Below, piece after piece: positions 7,111-17,016 of a stretch of 32,187 nucleotides of DNA. Below the pieces are notes generated by a model that was given only the letters and a program-made list of their open reading frames with translations, had not been told where the DNA came from and ran no database searches. Made by a program: the position numbers and the translations under genes. How positions within the stretch are numbered: the first letter of the stretch is position 1; the number at the start of each line of letters is the position of its first letter. The stretch is from an uncultured Bacteroidales bacterium (GTDB taxonomy: Bacteria > Bacteroidota > Bacteroidia > Bacteroidales > Paludibacteraceae). Where the stretch lies: positions 1 to 32,187 of the forward strand of contig CAMJDT010000032.1 of the NCBI GenBank assembly GCA_946404495.1, written 5' to 3'.

Positions 7111-7141
7111 CAAAATTACTGCTTTTTCCCCACATACGAAA
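7111..7141 (-). promoter_or_regulatory. Promoter of the barrel-imelysin-di-heme-ccsA operon
   Basis: On the minus strand the -7 box reads TAATTTTG (plus positions 7111-7118), matching TAnnTTTG, with TTTCG (7137-7141) at a plausible -33 distance. The predicted start lies near 7104, some 40 bases before the barrel gene. I see no clear Fur-type palindrome. Confidence 0.65.
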
Positions 7142-7253
7142 TACCCAAAAATAGGGAATTCCGCGAAAAGGCCGTTTTTTTGCGTTTTAAGGGTAGGTGG
7201 ATACCAAAATCGAGGGGGTGTCGATAGAAAATCGTAAATTTATCAGGCGAAAA

Positions 7254-7285
7254 TTTGCACATATCCGATTTTTTTTGTATCTTTG
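7254..7285 (+). promoter_or_regulatory. gyrA promoter
   Basis: TTTG at 7254-7257 (-33) and TATCTTTG at 7278-7285 (-7) are separated by 20 bases and fit the Bacteroidota consensus. The predicted start near 7292 gives a leader of about 130 nt. Confidence 0.75.
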
Positions 7286-7359
7286 CAGCGGCGTTCGGTA
7301 ATCGAGCCGCACAGACTGACCGCTCCGCGCTCATTAAAGCGACCGATACCTCCGCCTTA

Positions 7360-7385
7360 CCCCACGAATCAGCAGATTCGAGGGG
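7360..7385 (+). other. Stem-loop in the gyrA leader
   Basis: CCCC (7360-7363) pairs with GGGG (7382-7385) and CGAATC (7365-7370) with GATTCG (7375-7380), with an A-A mismatch between the two helices and an AGCA loop. No U-tract follows, so it is a leader structure rather than a terminator. The rest of the 7062-7421 gap holds only the two divergent promoters. Confidence 0.6.
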
Positions 7386-7421
7386 ACCCCAAATGGAACA
7401 TACAAAAAACAGATAAATTAT

Positions 7422-9986
7422 ATGATTGACAACGACAGAATTATTCCTGTAAAGATTGACGAGGAAATGCGGTCCTCGTATATCGATTACTCGATGAGTG
7501 TAATCGTGAGCCGTGCCTTGCCGGATGTGAGGGACGGATTTAAGCCGGTACAGCGACGCGTGCTGTACGGCATGAACGAGTTAGGCGTAGGCAGCGACAA
7601 GCCGACCAAGAAGAGCGCACGTATCGTGGGTGATGTGATGGGTAAATATCACCCCCACGGTGACAGCAGTATCTACGGTACGCTGGTCAGAATGGCCCAG
7701 CCGTGGAACATGCGTTACTGCCTGGTAGACGGTCAGGGTAACTTCGGTAATGTGGACGGCGACGGACCTGCCGCTATGCGTTATACGGAGGCACGCCTCA
7801 GCAAGTTGGCCGAAGAGATGCTGCGCGATATCGAGAAGGATACGGTGGACATGCAGCTGAACTTCGATGACTCGCTGCGCGAGCCGACGGTACTGCCTTG
7901 CCGCTTCCCGAACCTGCTGGTAAACGGCGGAACGGGTATCGCAGTTGGTATGGCCACGAATATGGCTACGCATAACTTGAGCGAAGTGATTGACGGCTGT
8001 ATGGCCTTTGTGAACAACCGCAAGGCGCGTCTGGAGAACCCCGAGGCGGAGGATATCACAGTGGACGAGTTGATGGAGTATGTAAAGGCTCCCGACTTCC
8101 CGACCGGTGGTACCATCTACGGCTATCAGGGTGTGCGCGATGCCTATGAGACGGGTAGGGGACGTATCGTCATCCGCTCCAATGCCGACATCGAGACGGA
8201 GGATAACGGCCGCGAGAAGATCATCATCACCGAGCTGCCGTTCGGCGTAGTGAAAGCCGATTTGGTCAAGAAAATAGGCGACCTGGTAGGCGAGAAGAAG
8301 ATCGAGGGTATCTCCGAGATCAGCGACCTCTCGACCCGCGATATCCGTATCGTCATCGAGATCAAGCGTGACGCCAATGCGCAGGTGGTGCTCAATAAGC
8401 TGTATAAGTTCACCGACCTGCAGTCCAGCTTCAGCGTGAATAACATCGCGCTCGTAAAGGGACGTCCGATGCTACTGAACCTGAAGGACCTGATTGCGAA
8501 CTTTGTGGATCATAGGATGGACGTCGTAACCCGCAGGACGCGCTATGAGCTCAAAAAGGCTGAAGAGCGTGCGCACATCTTGGAGGGCTTGATCATCGCC
8601 GTAGATAATATCGACGAGGTAGTCCGTATCATCCGCGCCAGCCGCACGCCGGCCGATGCACAGACTAACCTGGAGGTACGCTTCAATATCGATAATTTGC
8701 AGTCGAAAGCCATCGTGGATATGCGTCTGAGCGCATTGACAGGTCTGCGTATCGATGAGCTGCGTGCCGAGTACGCCGAGATCGAGAAACTGATTGCTCA
8801 CCTGAACGAACTGCTCAACAGCGAGGCGATGCGTTACGACGTCATCAACGAAGAACTCCTGGAGATCAAGAATAAATACGGCGACGAGCGCAAGACCAAG
8901 ATCGTCAAGATGGCCACCGAGTTCAATCCGGAAGATATGTACGCCGACGATGATATGGTCATTACGATCAGTCACCTCGGTTACATCAAGCGCACTCCCT
9001 TGACCGAATTCCGTCAGCAAGGACGCGGCGGTATCGGATCGAAAGCCTCCAGCAGCCGTGACGAGGACTTCATCGAGTATGTACATCAGGCTTCGATGCA
9101 CTCCACGATGATGTTCTTCACCGAGCGCGGACGCTTGTATTGGATCAAAGTGTACGACCTGCCGGAAGGCAATCGTCAGTCGAAGGGTCGTGCCATCCAG
9201 AATATCATCAACCTGGAGAAGGGCGATCGCGTGCGCACGTTCATTAATGTAAAGGGTCTGAACGATCCGGAGTACGTGGAGAACCACTACCTCATCTTCG
9301 CCACGAAGAACGGTCTGATGAAGAAGACGACGCTCGAGGCTTACAGCCGCCCGCGTGCGAACGGTATCAACGCAGTAGGTCTGCGCGACGGCGACGAGCT
9401 GATCGGCGTGACGCTGACGGACGGCGAGAGCCAGATGCTGATTGCAAGTTACAACGGTAAGATCGTTCGTTTCCCGGAGAATACGGTACGTCCGATGGGT
9501 CGTACGGCGACGGGTGTGAAGGCCATTACCTTGGAGGATGACGGCCAAGATCGCGCTGTTGGCATGATTTGTGTAGAGAAAGATAGTGACAAGACCGTGC
9601 TCGTCATCTCCGACAAGGGATTCGGCAAGCGCACGCGTCTGGACGATGAGGACGGCGAACCCGTTTACCGCATCACCAACCGCGGCGGTAAGGGCGTCAA
9701 GACGATGAACCTGACGGACAAGACCGGCTACCTGGTAGGCCTGCACGCCGTTAGCGACGACGAAGACCTGATGCTCATCACCAAGAGCGGCACGGCAATT
9801 CGCATGGCTATCGACTCCATCCGTGTAATGGGTCGCGCTACGCAGGGCGTCAAACTCATCGAACTGCAGAAACGTAACGACACGCTCATGTTCGGTTGCA
9901 CCGTTCCTAAAGAGGAAGAGGAGAACGCATCCGTAGAGGCGGAAACAAACGCAACAGAAGAGACCGTGTCCGGAGACACGATTTAA
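7422..9986 (+). CDS. gyrA: DNA gyrase subunit A
   Basis: This is the breakage-reunion subunit of the type IIA topoisomerase that introduces negative supercoils with GyrB. The 854-residue protein has the conserved N-terminus ([21 protein letters not shown]), active-site Tyr121 in [10 protein letters not shown], and C-terminal pinwheel blades with a GyrA-box-like QGRGGIG at 533-539. This box departs from the enterobacterial QRRGGKG but keeps the RGG core. In the quinolone region [11 protein letters not shown], Ser82 matches E. coli Ser83 and Gly86 sits where E. coli has Asp87. An acidic C-terminal tail follows the last blade. It opens the long plus-strand run and is followed by a TPR gene, a common order in the phylum. 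Confidence 0.97.
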   Translation: MIDNDRIIPVKIDEEMRSSYIDYSMSVIVSRALPDVRDGFKPVQRRVLYGMNELGVGSDKPTKKSARIVGDVMGKYHPHGDSSIYGTLVRMAQPWNMRYCLVDGQGNFGNVDGDGPAAMRYTEARLSKLAEEMLRDIEKDTVDMQLNFDDSLREPTVLPCRFPNLLVNGGTGIAVGMATNMATHNLSEVIDGCMAFVNNRKARLENPEAEDITVDELMEYVKAPDFPTGGTIYGYQGVRDAYETGRGRIVIRSNADIETEDNGREKIIITELPFGVVKADLVKKIGDLVGEKKIEGISEISDLSTRDIRIVIEIKRDANAQVVLNKLYKFTDLQSSFSVNNIALVKGRPMLLNLKDLIANFVDHRMDVVTRRTRYELKKAEERAHILEGLIIAVDNIDEVVRIIRASRTPADAQTNLEVRFNIDNLQSKAIVDMRLSALTGLRIDELRAEYAEIEKLIAHLNELLNSEAMRYDVINEELLEIKNKYGDERKTKIVKMATEFNPEDMYADDDMVITISHLGYIKRTPLTEFRQQGRGGIGSKASSSRDEDFIEYVHQASMHSTMMFFTERGRLYWIKVYDLPEGNRQSKGRAIQNIINLEKGDRVRTFINVKGLNDPEYVENHYLIFATKNGLMKKTTLEAYSRPRANGINAVGLRDGDELIGVTLTDGESQMLIASYNGKIVRFPENTVRPMGRTATGVKAITLEDDGQDRAVGMICVEKDSDKTVLVISDKGFGKRTRLDDEDGEPVYRITNRGGKGVKTMNLTDKTGYLVGLHAVSDDEDLMLITKSGTAIRMAIDSIRVMGRATQGVKLIELQKRNDTLMFGCTVPKEEEENASVEAETNATEETVSGDTI

Positions 9987-9990
9987 TATT

Positions 9991-10018
9991 TACGATTTAC
10001 GATTTACGATTTACGATT
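9991..10018. repeat. Heptamer x4 array between gyrA and the TPR gene
   Basis: Four identical units of TACGATT occupy 28 bp. The array starts 4 bases after the gyrA stop (9984-9986) and ends 15 bases before the next ATG. The last codons of gyrA (ACACGATTTAA) already resemble the unit. Confidence 0.9.
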
Positions 10019-10033
10019 TAAAATTTTACACAT

Positions 10034-11257
10034 ATGAAAAAGACTCTTATTTTGGCAGCTCTGGTGCTGGTTAGCGCAGGCTGTTTTGCCCAAAAGAAAA
10101 ACGTCAGCAAGGCTCGTAACATCATTATGGCCGAGACGGAACAAGCCCCGGACTACGATGCAGCTCGTATCGCTATCGACGAGGCTATGCGCAACGAGGA
10201 GACGGCCGGACAGGCTGAGACCTTCTATGTAGCCGGTCTGATCGGTTACCAGGAGAACCTCTGGGAGCATAACCACGTGTCGCAAGACTGGACTAAGCGC
10301 GGTAAGGCTGTGCTGGAGAGTATCGGATACTGGAAGCAGGCCGACGAGATCGCTATGACGCCGACGTACGATAAGAAAGGCAAACCCCACGTACAGATTC
10401 GTTATCGCAAGATGATTGCCGAGAAGATGATGGACTACTACGTGAACCAGGAACTGATCCAATACGGTGTTGTGCTCAACGACAACCGCGACTACAAGAA
10501 AGCCTTTGAGGCCTTCATGACCTACCTCTCGATCCCCGACATGCCGATGATGCAGGACGATAAGACGCAAGCTAAGATGCCGAAGGATACGACCTACTAT
10601 CTGTATAAGTACTATGCAGCCCGCATGGCTTATGACGGCAAAGAGCTCGACCTGGCTATCTCGATGTTCCGCGAACTGCTGGACGGCGGTCACGAGGCTG
10701 TTCACTCGGGTGAGTTCCTCTATCAGTCGTATATCGACAAGGGCGACAGCGCTACGGCCAACACCGTGCTCGACGAGTGCATCCGTAAGTTCCCGCAAGA
10801 GGCTTGGTTCCTCCAGAACCGTATCAACAACCTCGTGCAGACCGGTAAGGCCGATGAGGCTATCACCTACCTCGACCAGGCTATCGCTATGGATCCGCAG
10901 GCTCAGTACTACAACTCCAAAGGTTCGATCCTGAACATGCTCAAGCGCTACGACGAGGCTATTCCCGTACTGGAGCAGGCTGCTAAACTCGAACCCGAGA
11001 ACGCAGGCATTCAGTCCAACCTCGGTTTCGTTTATTTCGATCGTGCCAACCAGATGCTCGAGGACGCTACCAGCCTCGATAACAAAGCCTTCAACAAGGT
11101 GAAAGCCGAGGCTGATAAGGAGTTCCAAAAGGCATTGCCGTACTTCAAGAAAGCCTTCGAGCTGGAGAGCGAGAACTACCAATATCGCACCGCCCTGCGT
11201 CAACTCTACTATCGTCTCAAGATGATGGATGAGTACGAGAAATTAGGTGCTTATTAA
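10034..11257 (+). CDS. Exported tetratricopeptide-repeat protein
   Basis: The 407-residue product starts with a signal sequence (MKKTLILAALVLVSAGCFAQ). VSAGC could act as a lipobox, but AGCFAQ also fits cleavage by signal peptidase I, so lipidation is open. The body is helical, with TPR-like pairs: around residues 215-300 (AWFLQNRINNLVQTGKADEA ... PQAQYYNSKGSILNMLKRYD), then PENAGIQSNLGFVYF, and a final unit ending at the C-terminus. TPRs serve as protein-binding scaffolds; no enzymatic motif is present. Similar proteins commonly follow gyrA in Bacteroidales, but their partner is unknown. Confidence 0.88.
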   Translation: MKKTLILAALVLVSAGCFAQKKNVSKARNIIMAETEQAPDYDAARIAIDEAMRNEETAGQAETFYVAGLIGYQENLWEHNHVSQDWTKRGKAVLESIGYWKQADEIAMTPTYDKKGKPHVQIRYRKMIAEKMMDYYVNQELIQYGVVLNDNRDYKKAFEAFMTYLSIPDMPMMQDDKTQAKMPKDTTYYLYKYYAARMAYDGKELDLAISMFRELLDGGHEAVHSGEFLYQSYIDKGDSATANTVLDECIRKFPQEAWFLQNRINNLVQTGKADEAITYLDQAIAMDPQAQYYNSKGSILNMLKRYDEAIPVLEQAAKLEPENAGIQSNLGFVYFDRANQMLEDATSLDNKAFNKVKAEADKEFQKALPYFKKAFELESENYQYRTALRQLYYRLKMMDEYEKLGAY

Positions 11258-11269
11258 TAGCCATAGATA

Positions 11270-11683
11270 TTGGGACGCATATTGGCCATAGACTACGGTC
11301 GCAAACGCACCGGATTAGCCGTGACGGATCCGCTCCGCATAACGGCTAATCCGTTGCTTACGCTACCGACCAACGACCTGCCGCGATGGATAGAGGACTA
11401 TCTCAAAAAAGAGCAGGTGGACGAGGTCGTCATCGGCCTGCCTACGCAGATGAACGGGCAGGAGAGCGAGAGCATGCAGTATATACGTCCCTTTATGAAC
11501 TACTTCCGCAACCGCTGGCCTGATACGCCGCTGATTCCCTACGACGAACGTTTCACCTCGACCCTTGCGCATCGTGCGATGATAGACGGGGGCATGAAAC
11601 GCAAACAGAGGCAGGATAAATCGGTGGTAGATAAACTGGCCGCGTGCATCATATTGGAAGATTACTTACAATCGAAATCATGA
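11270..11683 (+). CDS. ruvX: Putative Holliday junction resolvase / pre-16S rRNA nuclease (YqgF/RuvX)
   Basis: This RNase H-like nuclease of 137 residues, near the usual family length of about 140, is implicated in pre-16S rRNA 5' end maturation. It has the first catalytic Asp in ILAIDYGRKRTGLAV (Asp8), the VVIGLPTQMNGQES segment, YDERFTST and the last acidic site in DKLAACIILEDYL. The only sensible start is a TTG at 11270, because the RNase H strand begins four codons later. The stop overlaps the def start as ATGA, so the two are translationally coupled. Confidence 0.93.
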   Translation: MGRILAIDYGRKRTGLAVTDPLRITANPLLTLPTNDLPRWIEDYLKKEQVDEVVIGLPTQMNGQESESMQYIRPFMNYFRNRWPDTPLIPYDERFTSTLAHRAMIDGGMKRKQRQDKSVVDKLAACIILEDYLQSKS

Positions 11684-12228
11684 TATTACCTATTTATTTA
11701 TACGGTCAACCTGCCTTGCGCAAACCGACCGAAGATATTGAACCCGGTGAACTGGACATCAAGACGCTCCTTAGCGACATGCAGGAGACCCTGACCAATG
11801 CCGAAGGATGCGGTCTGGCGGCGCCTCAGATAGGTCTGTCGAAGCGACTCTTTATCGTAGACGGTACCGAACTGGGCGAGGACTATCCCGATTGCGTGGA
11901 TTTCCGTCAGGCCTTTATCAACCCCGAGATCATCGAGGAGAGCGAGGAGACCGTCAGCTATAGCGAGGGTTGCCTCTCGCTGCCCGGTATATCGGAGAAC
12001 GTGGTGCGTCCCGAAACGATCACAATCCGCTACCAGGATCCGGACTTCAATTGGAAAGAGGAGACCTTCACGGGATTTAAGGCGCGTATCGTACAACACG
12101 AGTACGACCACCTGGAGGGGCATGTCTTTACCGACCGTATCTCGCCGATTAGACGTCAATTCGTCAAGGGCAAACTGACCAATATTGCCAAAGGCAAGAC
12201 GACCGCCCGCTATCGCTATAAGCATTGA
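11680..12228 (+). CDS. def: Peptide deformylase
   Basis: It removes the formyl group from new N-terminal methionines in the cytoplasm. All three family motifs are present in the 182-residue protein: GCGLAAPQ at 43-50, EGCLS at 96-100 (metal-ligand Cys98) and HEYDH at 140-144 (two His ligands and the catalytic Glu). The start is the ATG at 11680, which overlaps the ruvX stop; an upstream in-frame codon would run back through ruvX. Its stop overlaps the mntP start (TGATG). Confidence 0.97.
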   Translation: MILPIYLYGQPALRKPTEDIEPGELDIKTLLSDMQETLTNAEGCGLAAPQIGLSKRLFIVDGTELGEDYPDCVDFRQAFINPEIIEESEETVSYSEGCLSLPGISENVVRPETITIRYQDPDFNWKEETFTGFKARIVQHEYDHLEGHVFTDRISPIRRQFVKGKLTNIAKGKTTARYRYKH

Positions 12229-12788
12229 TGGATATCGTATCGATCATATTGATGTCGATAGCTCTCGCAATGGATTGTTTCTCGGTGTCCGTGACGCAAG
12301 GATTGTACCAACGCCGTTGGCAGAGTAGGGTGTGGCTGATGGCTGCGCTCTTCGGCTTGTTTCAGGGAGTGATGCCGCTCATCGGCTACAGCATCGGATT
12401 GCTGTTCGCCGAGATGGTAGCGCGTTATGCACCCTGGATCGCGCTGATTCTGTTAGGCTATATCGGCACGAAGATGATCCTGGAGTCGCTGCGCAAGGAT
12501 GAAGGCGACGTAGCGGAGAAGAACGACTGGTCGTTCGTCCACCTCATCATGCTGGCTATCGCTACCTCGATTGATGCCTTGGCAACGGGCGTGATCTTCG
12601 TCGCTCAGCCGGAACGCATATGGTTGGCTGTATCCGTCTTCGCGTTGGGTTCGTTCCTGTTCACGCTTTTGGGCTACGGCCTAGGTGCCTATGTGGGCAA
12701 GCGACTACGATTCAATGCCGAACTCGTAGGCGGTATTATCCTTGTATTGATCGGAATTAAAATCTGTGTAGAAGGCTTATGTTCGTGA
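12228..12788 (+). CDS. mntP: Manganese efflux pump MntP
   Basis: This small inner-membrane protein of 186 residues has six predicted membrane segments. The two internal-repeat motifs of the MntP (DUF204) family are visible: ALAMDCFSVSVTQG near residues 10-23 and ATSIDALATGV near 108-118, each with the membrane Asp needed for Mn(II) export. The ATG at 12228 shares a base with the def stop codon. No mntP-type (yybP-ykoY) riboswitch is possible upstream, because the gene is translationally coupled to def. Confidence 0.93.
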   Translation: MDIVSIILMSIALAMDCFSVSVTQGLYQRRWQSRVWLMAALFGLFQGVMPLIGYSIGLLFAEMVARYAPWIALILLGYIGTKMILESLRKDEGDVAEKNDWSFVHLIMLAIATSIDALATGVIFVAQPERIWLAVSVFALGSFLFTLLGYGLGAYVGKRLRFNAELVGGIILVLIGIKICVEGLCS

Positions 12789-13354
12789 TTGGAAACACAT
12801 TGGTCAGCCTGGATGTGGTGGAGAAGGAGTTCTGCTGCAACCTGGACGTGTGCCGCGGTGCCTGCTGCATCGAGGGAGATGCCGGAGCGCCCGTTTCCGA
12901 TGAGGAACTCGCCACGATTCGCCATCTCATGCCTCGTCTTCAAGCGGAGATGACGCACGAGGCGCGTGAGGTCGTGGAGAAGCAAGGCCTCTCGTATCTG
13001 GATCCCTCCGGCGAACAAGTGCTCTCAATCGTCAACGACAAAGACTGCATCTTTGCTCGCACCGACCACCGTGGTTGGACCTACTGCCTGATTGAGAAAG
13101 CAGGCTTTGAGAAACCTATCTCTTGCCATCTCTATCCGATACGGCTCACGAAAGTGGGCGAGATGACCGGCGTAGAGTACCACCGTTGGGACATCTGTCA
13201 TTGCGGACGTGTATTGGGCAAGAAGAATCATATCCCGCTCTACCGCTTCCTGCGCGAACCGCTCATTCGGGCATTCGGGCAAGAGTGGTACGACGAACTG
13301 GAACTAACAGCAACTGAATGGCATAAACAATGCAAACAATCGAACAACAGTTAG
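12779..13354 (+). CDS. DUF3109 cysteine-rich protein
   Basis: This 191-residue soluble protein is rich in cysteines in family-specific places: FCCNLDVCRGACC near residues 18-30, ISCHLYPIRL near 118-127 and WDICHCG near 140-146. The set suggests metal binding or an Fe-S site, but no reaction is known for the family. The start overlaps the end of mntP by 10 bases, and its end overlaps the pncC start by 25 bases, so it is embedded in the housekeeping operon. Confidence 0.9.
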   Translation: MFVIGNTLVSLDVVEKEFCCNLDVCRGACCIEGDAGAPVSDEELATIRHLMPRLQAEMTHEAREVVEKQGLSYLDPSGEQVLSIVNDKDCIFARTDHRGWTYCLIEKAGFEKPISCHLYPIRLTKVGEMTGVEYHRWDICHCGRVLGKKNHIPLYRFLREPLIRAFGQEWYDELELTATEWHKQCKQSNNS

Positions 13355-13800
13355 GTACTATCCTTCGTGACCACCACCTCACGATCGCTACCGCCGAGTC
13401 CTGCACCGGTGGTCGTCTGGCCGCGCTGCTCAATAAATGGCCGGGCTCGTCGGATTACTATATGGGTTCCGTCATCGCCTATTCCAACGACGTGAAACAG
13501 CGTGTCTTAGGTGTCTCTGCACATGTATTACAAACGGTCGGCGCAGTTAGCGAAGAGACGGTGCGACAAATGGCAGAGGGTGTTCGCAATCTCATCCGTA
13601 CCGATTATAGCATCGCTACCAGCGGTATTGCAGGTCCCGGAGGAGGCTCCGCGGAGAAGCCTGTCGGCACCGTGTGGATAGCTTGGGCGACGCCCAAAGA
13701 GACCATTGCACGCTGCTATCATTTTACGGGCACGCGTGAAGAGATAACCAACCAAGCTGCCGAAACGGCGCTACAAGAATTACTACATCAATTTGAATAA
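13330..13800 (+). CDS. pncC: CinA C-terminal domain protein, nicotinamide-nucleotide amidase
   Basis: This 156-residue stand-alone CinA-C domain deamidates NMN to NaMN in pyridine nucleotide salvage. Family motifs are seen: TIATAESCTGGRLAALL near residues 17-33 (nucleophilic Ser in ESCTGG), GSVIAYSNDVKQRVLGV and TSGIAGPGGGS near 97-107. The COG1058 half found in full-length CinA is absent, as in many PncC proteins. The start overlaps DUF3109, and the next gene starts inside its last codons. Confidence 0.93.
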   Translation: MQTIEQQLGTILRDHHLTIATAESCTGGRLAALLNKWPGSSDYYMGSVIAYSNDVKQRVLGVSAHVLQTVGAVSEETVRQMAEGVRNLIRTDYSIATSGIAGPGGGSAEKPVGTVWIAWATPKETIARCYHFTGTREEITNQAAETALQELLHQFE

Positions 13801-14920
13801 GATACAGGATCTATATTTCGCACTCCTCCGTGCTGCCATCTATCAGACGGAGTGTCCCGCAATCCCCGAGCTAAATGAAAAAGATTGGGCTGCCTTGATA
13901 CGTCTGGCGCTTAGGCAGGGCACGGGACCGCTCGTCTTTGATCTGATGCTGATGCACGATTGCCCGGGCCTTACCCGCGAAATGACGGAGTTTATCAAGG
14001 GCACTACCGCGCATACTATGCTGCTTCAGGAGCAGCAACGGCGCGTCATGCGACAAGCCTCCGAGGCGTTGCGAGCCGGAGAAATAGAGCCTGTTCTGAT
14101 GAAAGGACTCACTCTGGCTCGGCGTTATCCGAAGCCGTATCTGCGCGCGTCCGGCGACGTGGATCTGTTTGTGGGTAAGGGAAACTATCATCTCGGCGCC
14201 AAGATACTGAGGGAGACCTTCCCCGATGCGCCGCGATTCGATACCGAGGAGGAATATTTCCGTCACTATAACATCAACGTAGGCCCGGTTCCCGTCGAGA
14301 TGCATCGCGTGAGCCGATCCTTTGCACATCCGCGCGACGCCAAGTACTATGACAAACTGGAGGCATTGGGACTCGATGGCCAACGCGTATTAGTGCACGA
14401 TGGAGAGGACACCTACTACGAACCCGAAGCGAAATTCAATGTGCTCTTTGTGTTTCTGCACTCCTGGGAGCACTTCGTTACGGAGACTCCCTCCCTCAGG
14501 CAGTTGACCGATCTGGCTCTACTGCTGCGTCAGAATAGCGAAGCTGAGCTGACGAATTATCTAAAGAAGAACCTAAGCCGCCTGCACGTAAAGGATGCCT
14601 GGCAACTCTATGCATACATCCTCGTGCATTATTTGAGGCTGCCGGAGGATAAATGTCCGCTGTATACCGCGCGCGTCAAAGATCGCGCCGAGCTATTGCT
14701 GCAGCAGATACTCTTTGGCGAGCGTCCCCAAAAGCAGGACAAAGGCAACGCGCCTAAGAATGTGATTCTGCGCAAACTATATACCTTTATTACCCGTACG
14801 CGCGATGCACGCGAGATCGCCAAGTATTGCCCGTCTTACGCGCGACATATGGTCATTACCGACATCGCGCAGAGTTGGGATCGTTTCCTCAAGGGGCAGA
14901 ATACCCGACATTGGGAATAA
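13793..14920 (+). CDS. Uncharacterised nucleotidyltransferase-fold protein (NTP_transf_5-like)
   Basis: This 375-residue protein shows the pattern KGLTLARRYPKPYLRASGDV followed by DLFV at about residues 103-126. That fits the nucleotidyltransferase-fold family seen in polysaccharide and capsule loci, with Asp residues in GDVDL as probable metal ligands. Start: the TTG at 13793, overlapping the pncC stop; no ATG occurs for about 50 codons and the N-terminal helices are family-like. It precedes gmd and fcl, which fits a role in surface glycan formation, but the actual substrate is unknown. Confidence 0.8.
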   Translation: MNKIQDLYFALLRAAIYQTECPAIPELNEKDWAALIRLALRQGTGPLVFDLMLMHDCPGLTREMTEFIKGTTAHTMLLQEQQRRVMRQASEALRAGEIEPVLMKGLTLARRYPKPYLRASGDVDLFVGKGNYHLGAKILRETFPDAPRFDTEEEYFRHYNINVGPVPVEMHRVSRSFAHPRDAKYYDKLEALGLDGQRVLVHDGEDTYYEPEAKFNVLFVFLHSWEHFVTETPSLRQLTDLALLLRQNSEAELTNYLKKNLSRLHVKDAWQLYAYILVHYLRLPEDKCPLYTARVKDRAELLLQQILFGERPQKQDKGNAPKNVILRKLYTFITRTRDAREIAKYCPSYARHMVITDIAQSWDRFLKGQNTRHWE

Positions 14921-14953
14921 GCACAAACATTGGAAATAATAGAATCAAACGAT

Positions 14954-16042
14954 ATGAAGAAAGCACTTATCACCGGTATAACCGGTCAAGACGGTAGTTA
15001 TCTATCCGAGTTCCTGCTCGAGAAGGGCTACGAAGTACACGGTATCATCCGCCGCAGTTCGGTGGACTTCCGCGAGCGTATCGCTCACCTCGAGGGCACG
15101 CCGCATTTTCATCTGCATTATGCCGACATGTCGGACTCGATGTCGCTGGTCAAACTCATCGGACTCGTTCAGCCGGACGAGATCTACAACCTCGCGGCGC
15201 AGTCGCACGTGCAGGTCAGCTTCGACTCGCCGGAATTTACCGCCGACGTGGACGCGGTAGGCGTACTCCGCATCCTCGAGGCCGTCCGCACCAATCATCT
15301 GGAGAAGACCTGCCGTATCTATCAGGCCTCCACGTCGGAATTGTACGGCAAGGTAGAAGAGGTACCGCAGTCGGAGACAACGCCGTTCCACCCCTATAGT
15401 CCGTATGCCGTAGCCAAACTGTACGGCTACTGGATCGTAAAGGAGTACCGCGAGGCATATAATATGTTCTGCTGTTCGGGAATACTGTTCAACCACGAGT
15501 CCGAACGTCGCGGCGAGACCTTCGTCACCCGTAAGATCACCCTTGCGGCGGCTCGTATCGCGCAGGGCAAACAGGATTGCCTCTACCTGGGCAACCTCGA
15601 CTCGCTCCGCGACTGGGGATACGCCAAGGACTACGTAGAGTGCATGTGGCTCATCTTGCAGCACGATACGCCTGAAGACTTCGTCATCGCTACCGGCGTG
15701 CAGCACTCCGTACGCGAATTTGCTACGCTCGCTTTCCAACACGTAGGTATCACGCTCCGTTGGGAAGGACAAGGCGTGGACGAGAAGGGTATTGATACCA
15801 AGACCGGCAAGGTTGTGGTGGCCGTATCGCCCGATTTCTACCGTCCTACCGATGTAGTGAACCTTTGGGGCGATCCTACCAAGGCCAAACGCGAACTGGG
15901 TTGGAATCCCTCCAAGACGACGTTCGAGGAACTGGTACGACTCATGGTAGAGTCCGATATGCGTAAGGTTCGCGAGGAGATGATCGTCTCGCACTCACGT
16001 GTCAACCTCGCCGAATACTTAGAGAAAGGAATAGTCAAGTAA
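14954..16042 (+). CDS. gmd: GDP-mannose 4,6-dehydratase
   Basis: It converts GDP-mannose to GDP-4-keto-6-deoxymannose, the first step to GDP-L-fucose. The 362-residue short-chain dehydrogenase has the N-terminal NADP motif [10 protein letters not shown], a catalytic TSE (ASTSELYGK) and YxxxK in [13 protein letters not shown]. It also has the substrate segment [18 protein letters not shown]. Start: the ATG at 14954; a TTG eight codons upstream would add an unlikely leader. It pairs with fcl just downstream. Confidence 0.96.
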   Translation: MKKALITGITGQDGSYLSEFLLEKGYEVHGIIRRSSVDFRERIAHLEGTPHFHLHYADMSDSMSLVKLIGLVQPDEIYNLAAQSHVQVSFDSPEFTADVDAVGVLRILEAVRTNHLEKTCRIYQASTSELYGKVEEVPQSETTPFHPYSPYAVAKLYGYWIVKEYREAYNMFCCSGILFNHESERRGETFVTRKITLAAARIAQGKQDCLYLGNLDSLRDWGYAKDYVECMWLILQHDTPEDFVIATGVQHSVREFATLAFQHVGITLRWEGQGVDEKGIDTKTGKVVVAVSPDFYRPTDVVNLWGDPTKAKRELGWNPSKTTFEELVRLMVESDMRKVREEMIVSHSRVNLAEYLEKGIVK

Positions 16043-16043
16043 T

Positions 16044-16071
16044 GGTTATAGGTTATTGGTTATAGGTTATA
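16044..16071. repeat. Heptamer x4 array between gmd and fcl
   Basis: Units are GGTTATA, GGTTATT, GGTTATA and GGTTATA (28 bp). It starts 1 base after the gmd TAA and ends 3 bases before the fcl ATG. Confidence 0.9.
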
Positions 16072-16074
16072 GTT

Positions 16075-17016
16075 ATGAAACTTGATTCGAAAATATATGT
16101 GGCAGGCCACCGAGGAATGGTAGGTTCTGCCATCGTGCGCGAACTGCAACGTCAGGGCTACACCAATATCATTACTCGCACGCACAAAGAACTGGATCTG
16201 ACTCGTCAGGATGCCGTGGAGGCCTTCTTTCAGGAGGAGAAACCCGAATATGTCTTCCTCGCTGCCGCCAAAGTAGGCGGTATCGTGGCCAACCAATCCG
16301 CGTTGGCGGATTTTATGTACGACAACATGATTCTGGAGATGAATGTGATCCACGCGGCCTGGCAGAACGGATGTAAGAAACTGGAGTTCCTCGGCTCGTC
16401 GTGTATCTATCCCCGCCTTGCTCCCCAACCGATGACGGAGTCCTGTCTGCTCACTGGCGAACTGGAGAAAACCAACGAGGCGTATGCCTTGGCTAAAATC
16501 AGCGGACTCAAGTACTGCGAGTTCCTCAACCGTCAGTACGGCACCGACTATATCTCTGTCATGCCGACGAACCTCTATGGCCCCAACGACAACTATCATC
16601 CCGAACACTCTCACGTGCTGCCGGCGCTCATCCGTCGCTTCCATGAGGCCAAAGAGGCGAATCTGCCCGAGGTAACTTGTTGGGGAGACGGTTCGCCGCT
16701 CAGGGAGTTCCTCTATGTGGACGACTTGGCCAATCTCTGCGTCTTCCTGATGAATAACTACTCCGGCAACGAGACCGTCAATGCCGGCACGGGTAAGGAG
16801 CTCACAATCAAGCAACTCACCGAACTCGTTGCCCGCGTCATAGGATACACGGGACGTATCCTCTGGGATACTTCTCGTCCCAACGGAACGCCGCGCAAAC
16901 TGCTGGACGTATCCAAGGCTACGGCTTTAGGTTGGACCTATCGTACGGAACTCGAGGACGGTATCCGCCTGGCTTATCAGGATTTCCTCACCAACCCGAT
17001 GCGAGCTGAACGATGA
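16075..17016 (+). CDS. fcl: GDP-L-fucose synthase
   Basis: This epimerase-reductase turns the Gmd product into GDP-L-fucose. The 313-residue protein has the NADP motif [11 protein letters not shown] (residues 10-20), the SSCIYP segment with the catalytic Ser and Cys region, YxxxK in [11 protein letters not shown], and the GDP-sugar segment [20 protein letters not shown]. Its TGA overlaps the ATG of the following secreted protein. Confidence 0.96.
   Translation: MKLDSKIYVAGHRGMVGSAIVRELQRQGYTNIITRTHKELDLTRQDAVEAFFQEEKPEYVFLAAAKVGGIVANQSALADFMYDNMILEMNVIHAAWQNGCKKLEFLGSSCIYPRLAPQPMTESCLLTGELEKTNEAYALAKISGLKYCEFLNRQYGTDYISVMPTNLYGPNDNYHPEHSHVLPALIRRFHEAKEANLPEVTCWGDGSPLREFLYVDDLANLCVFLMNNYSGNETVNAGTGKELTIKQLTELVARVIGYTGRILWDTSRPNGTPRKLLDVSKATALGWTYRTELEDGIRLAYQDFLTNPMRAER

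Noticed and set aside
7116..7334. Minus-strand 72-codon ORF in the gyrA/barrel intergenic gap
   Set aside because: It covers both divergent promoters and has no protein-like features.
8472..9746. 424-codon minus-strand frame inside gyrA
   Set aside because: It lies entirely opposite the conserved gyrA sequence and shows no recognisable motif; a shadow frame.
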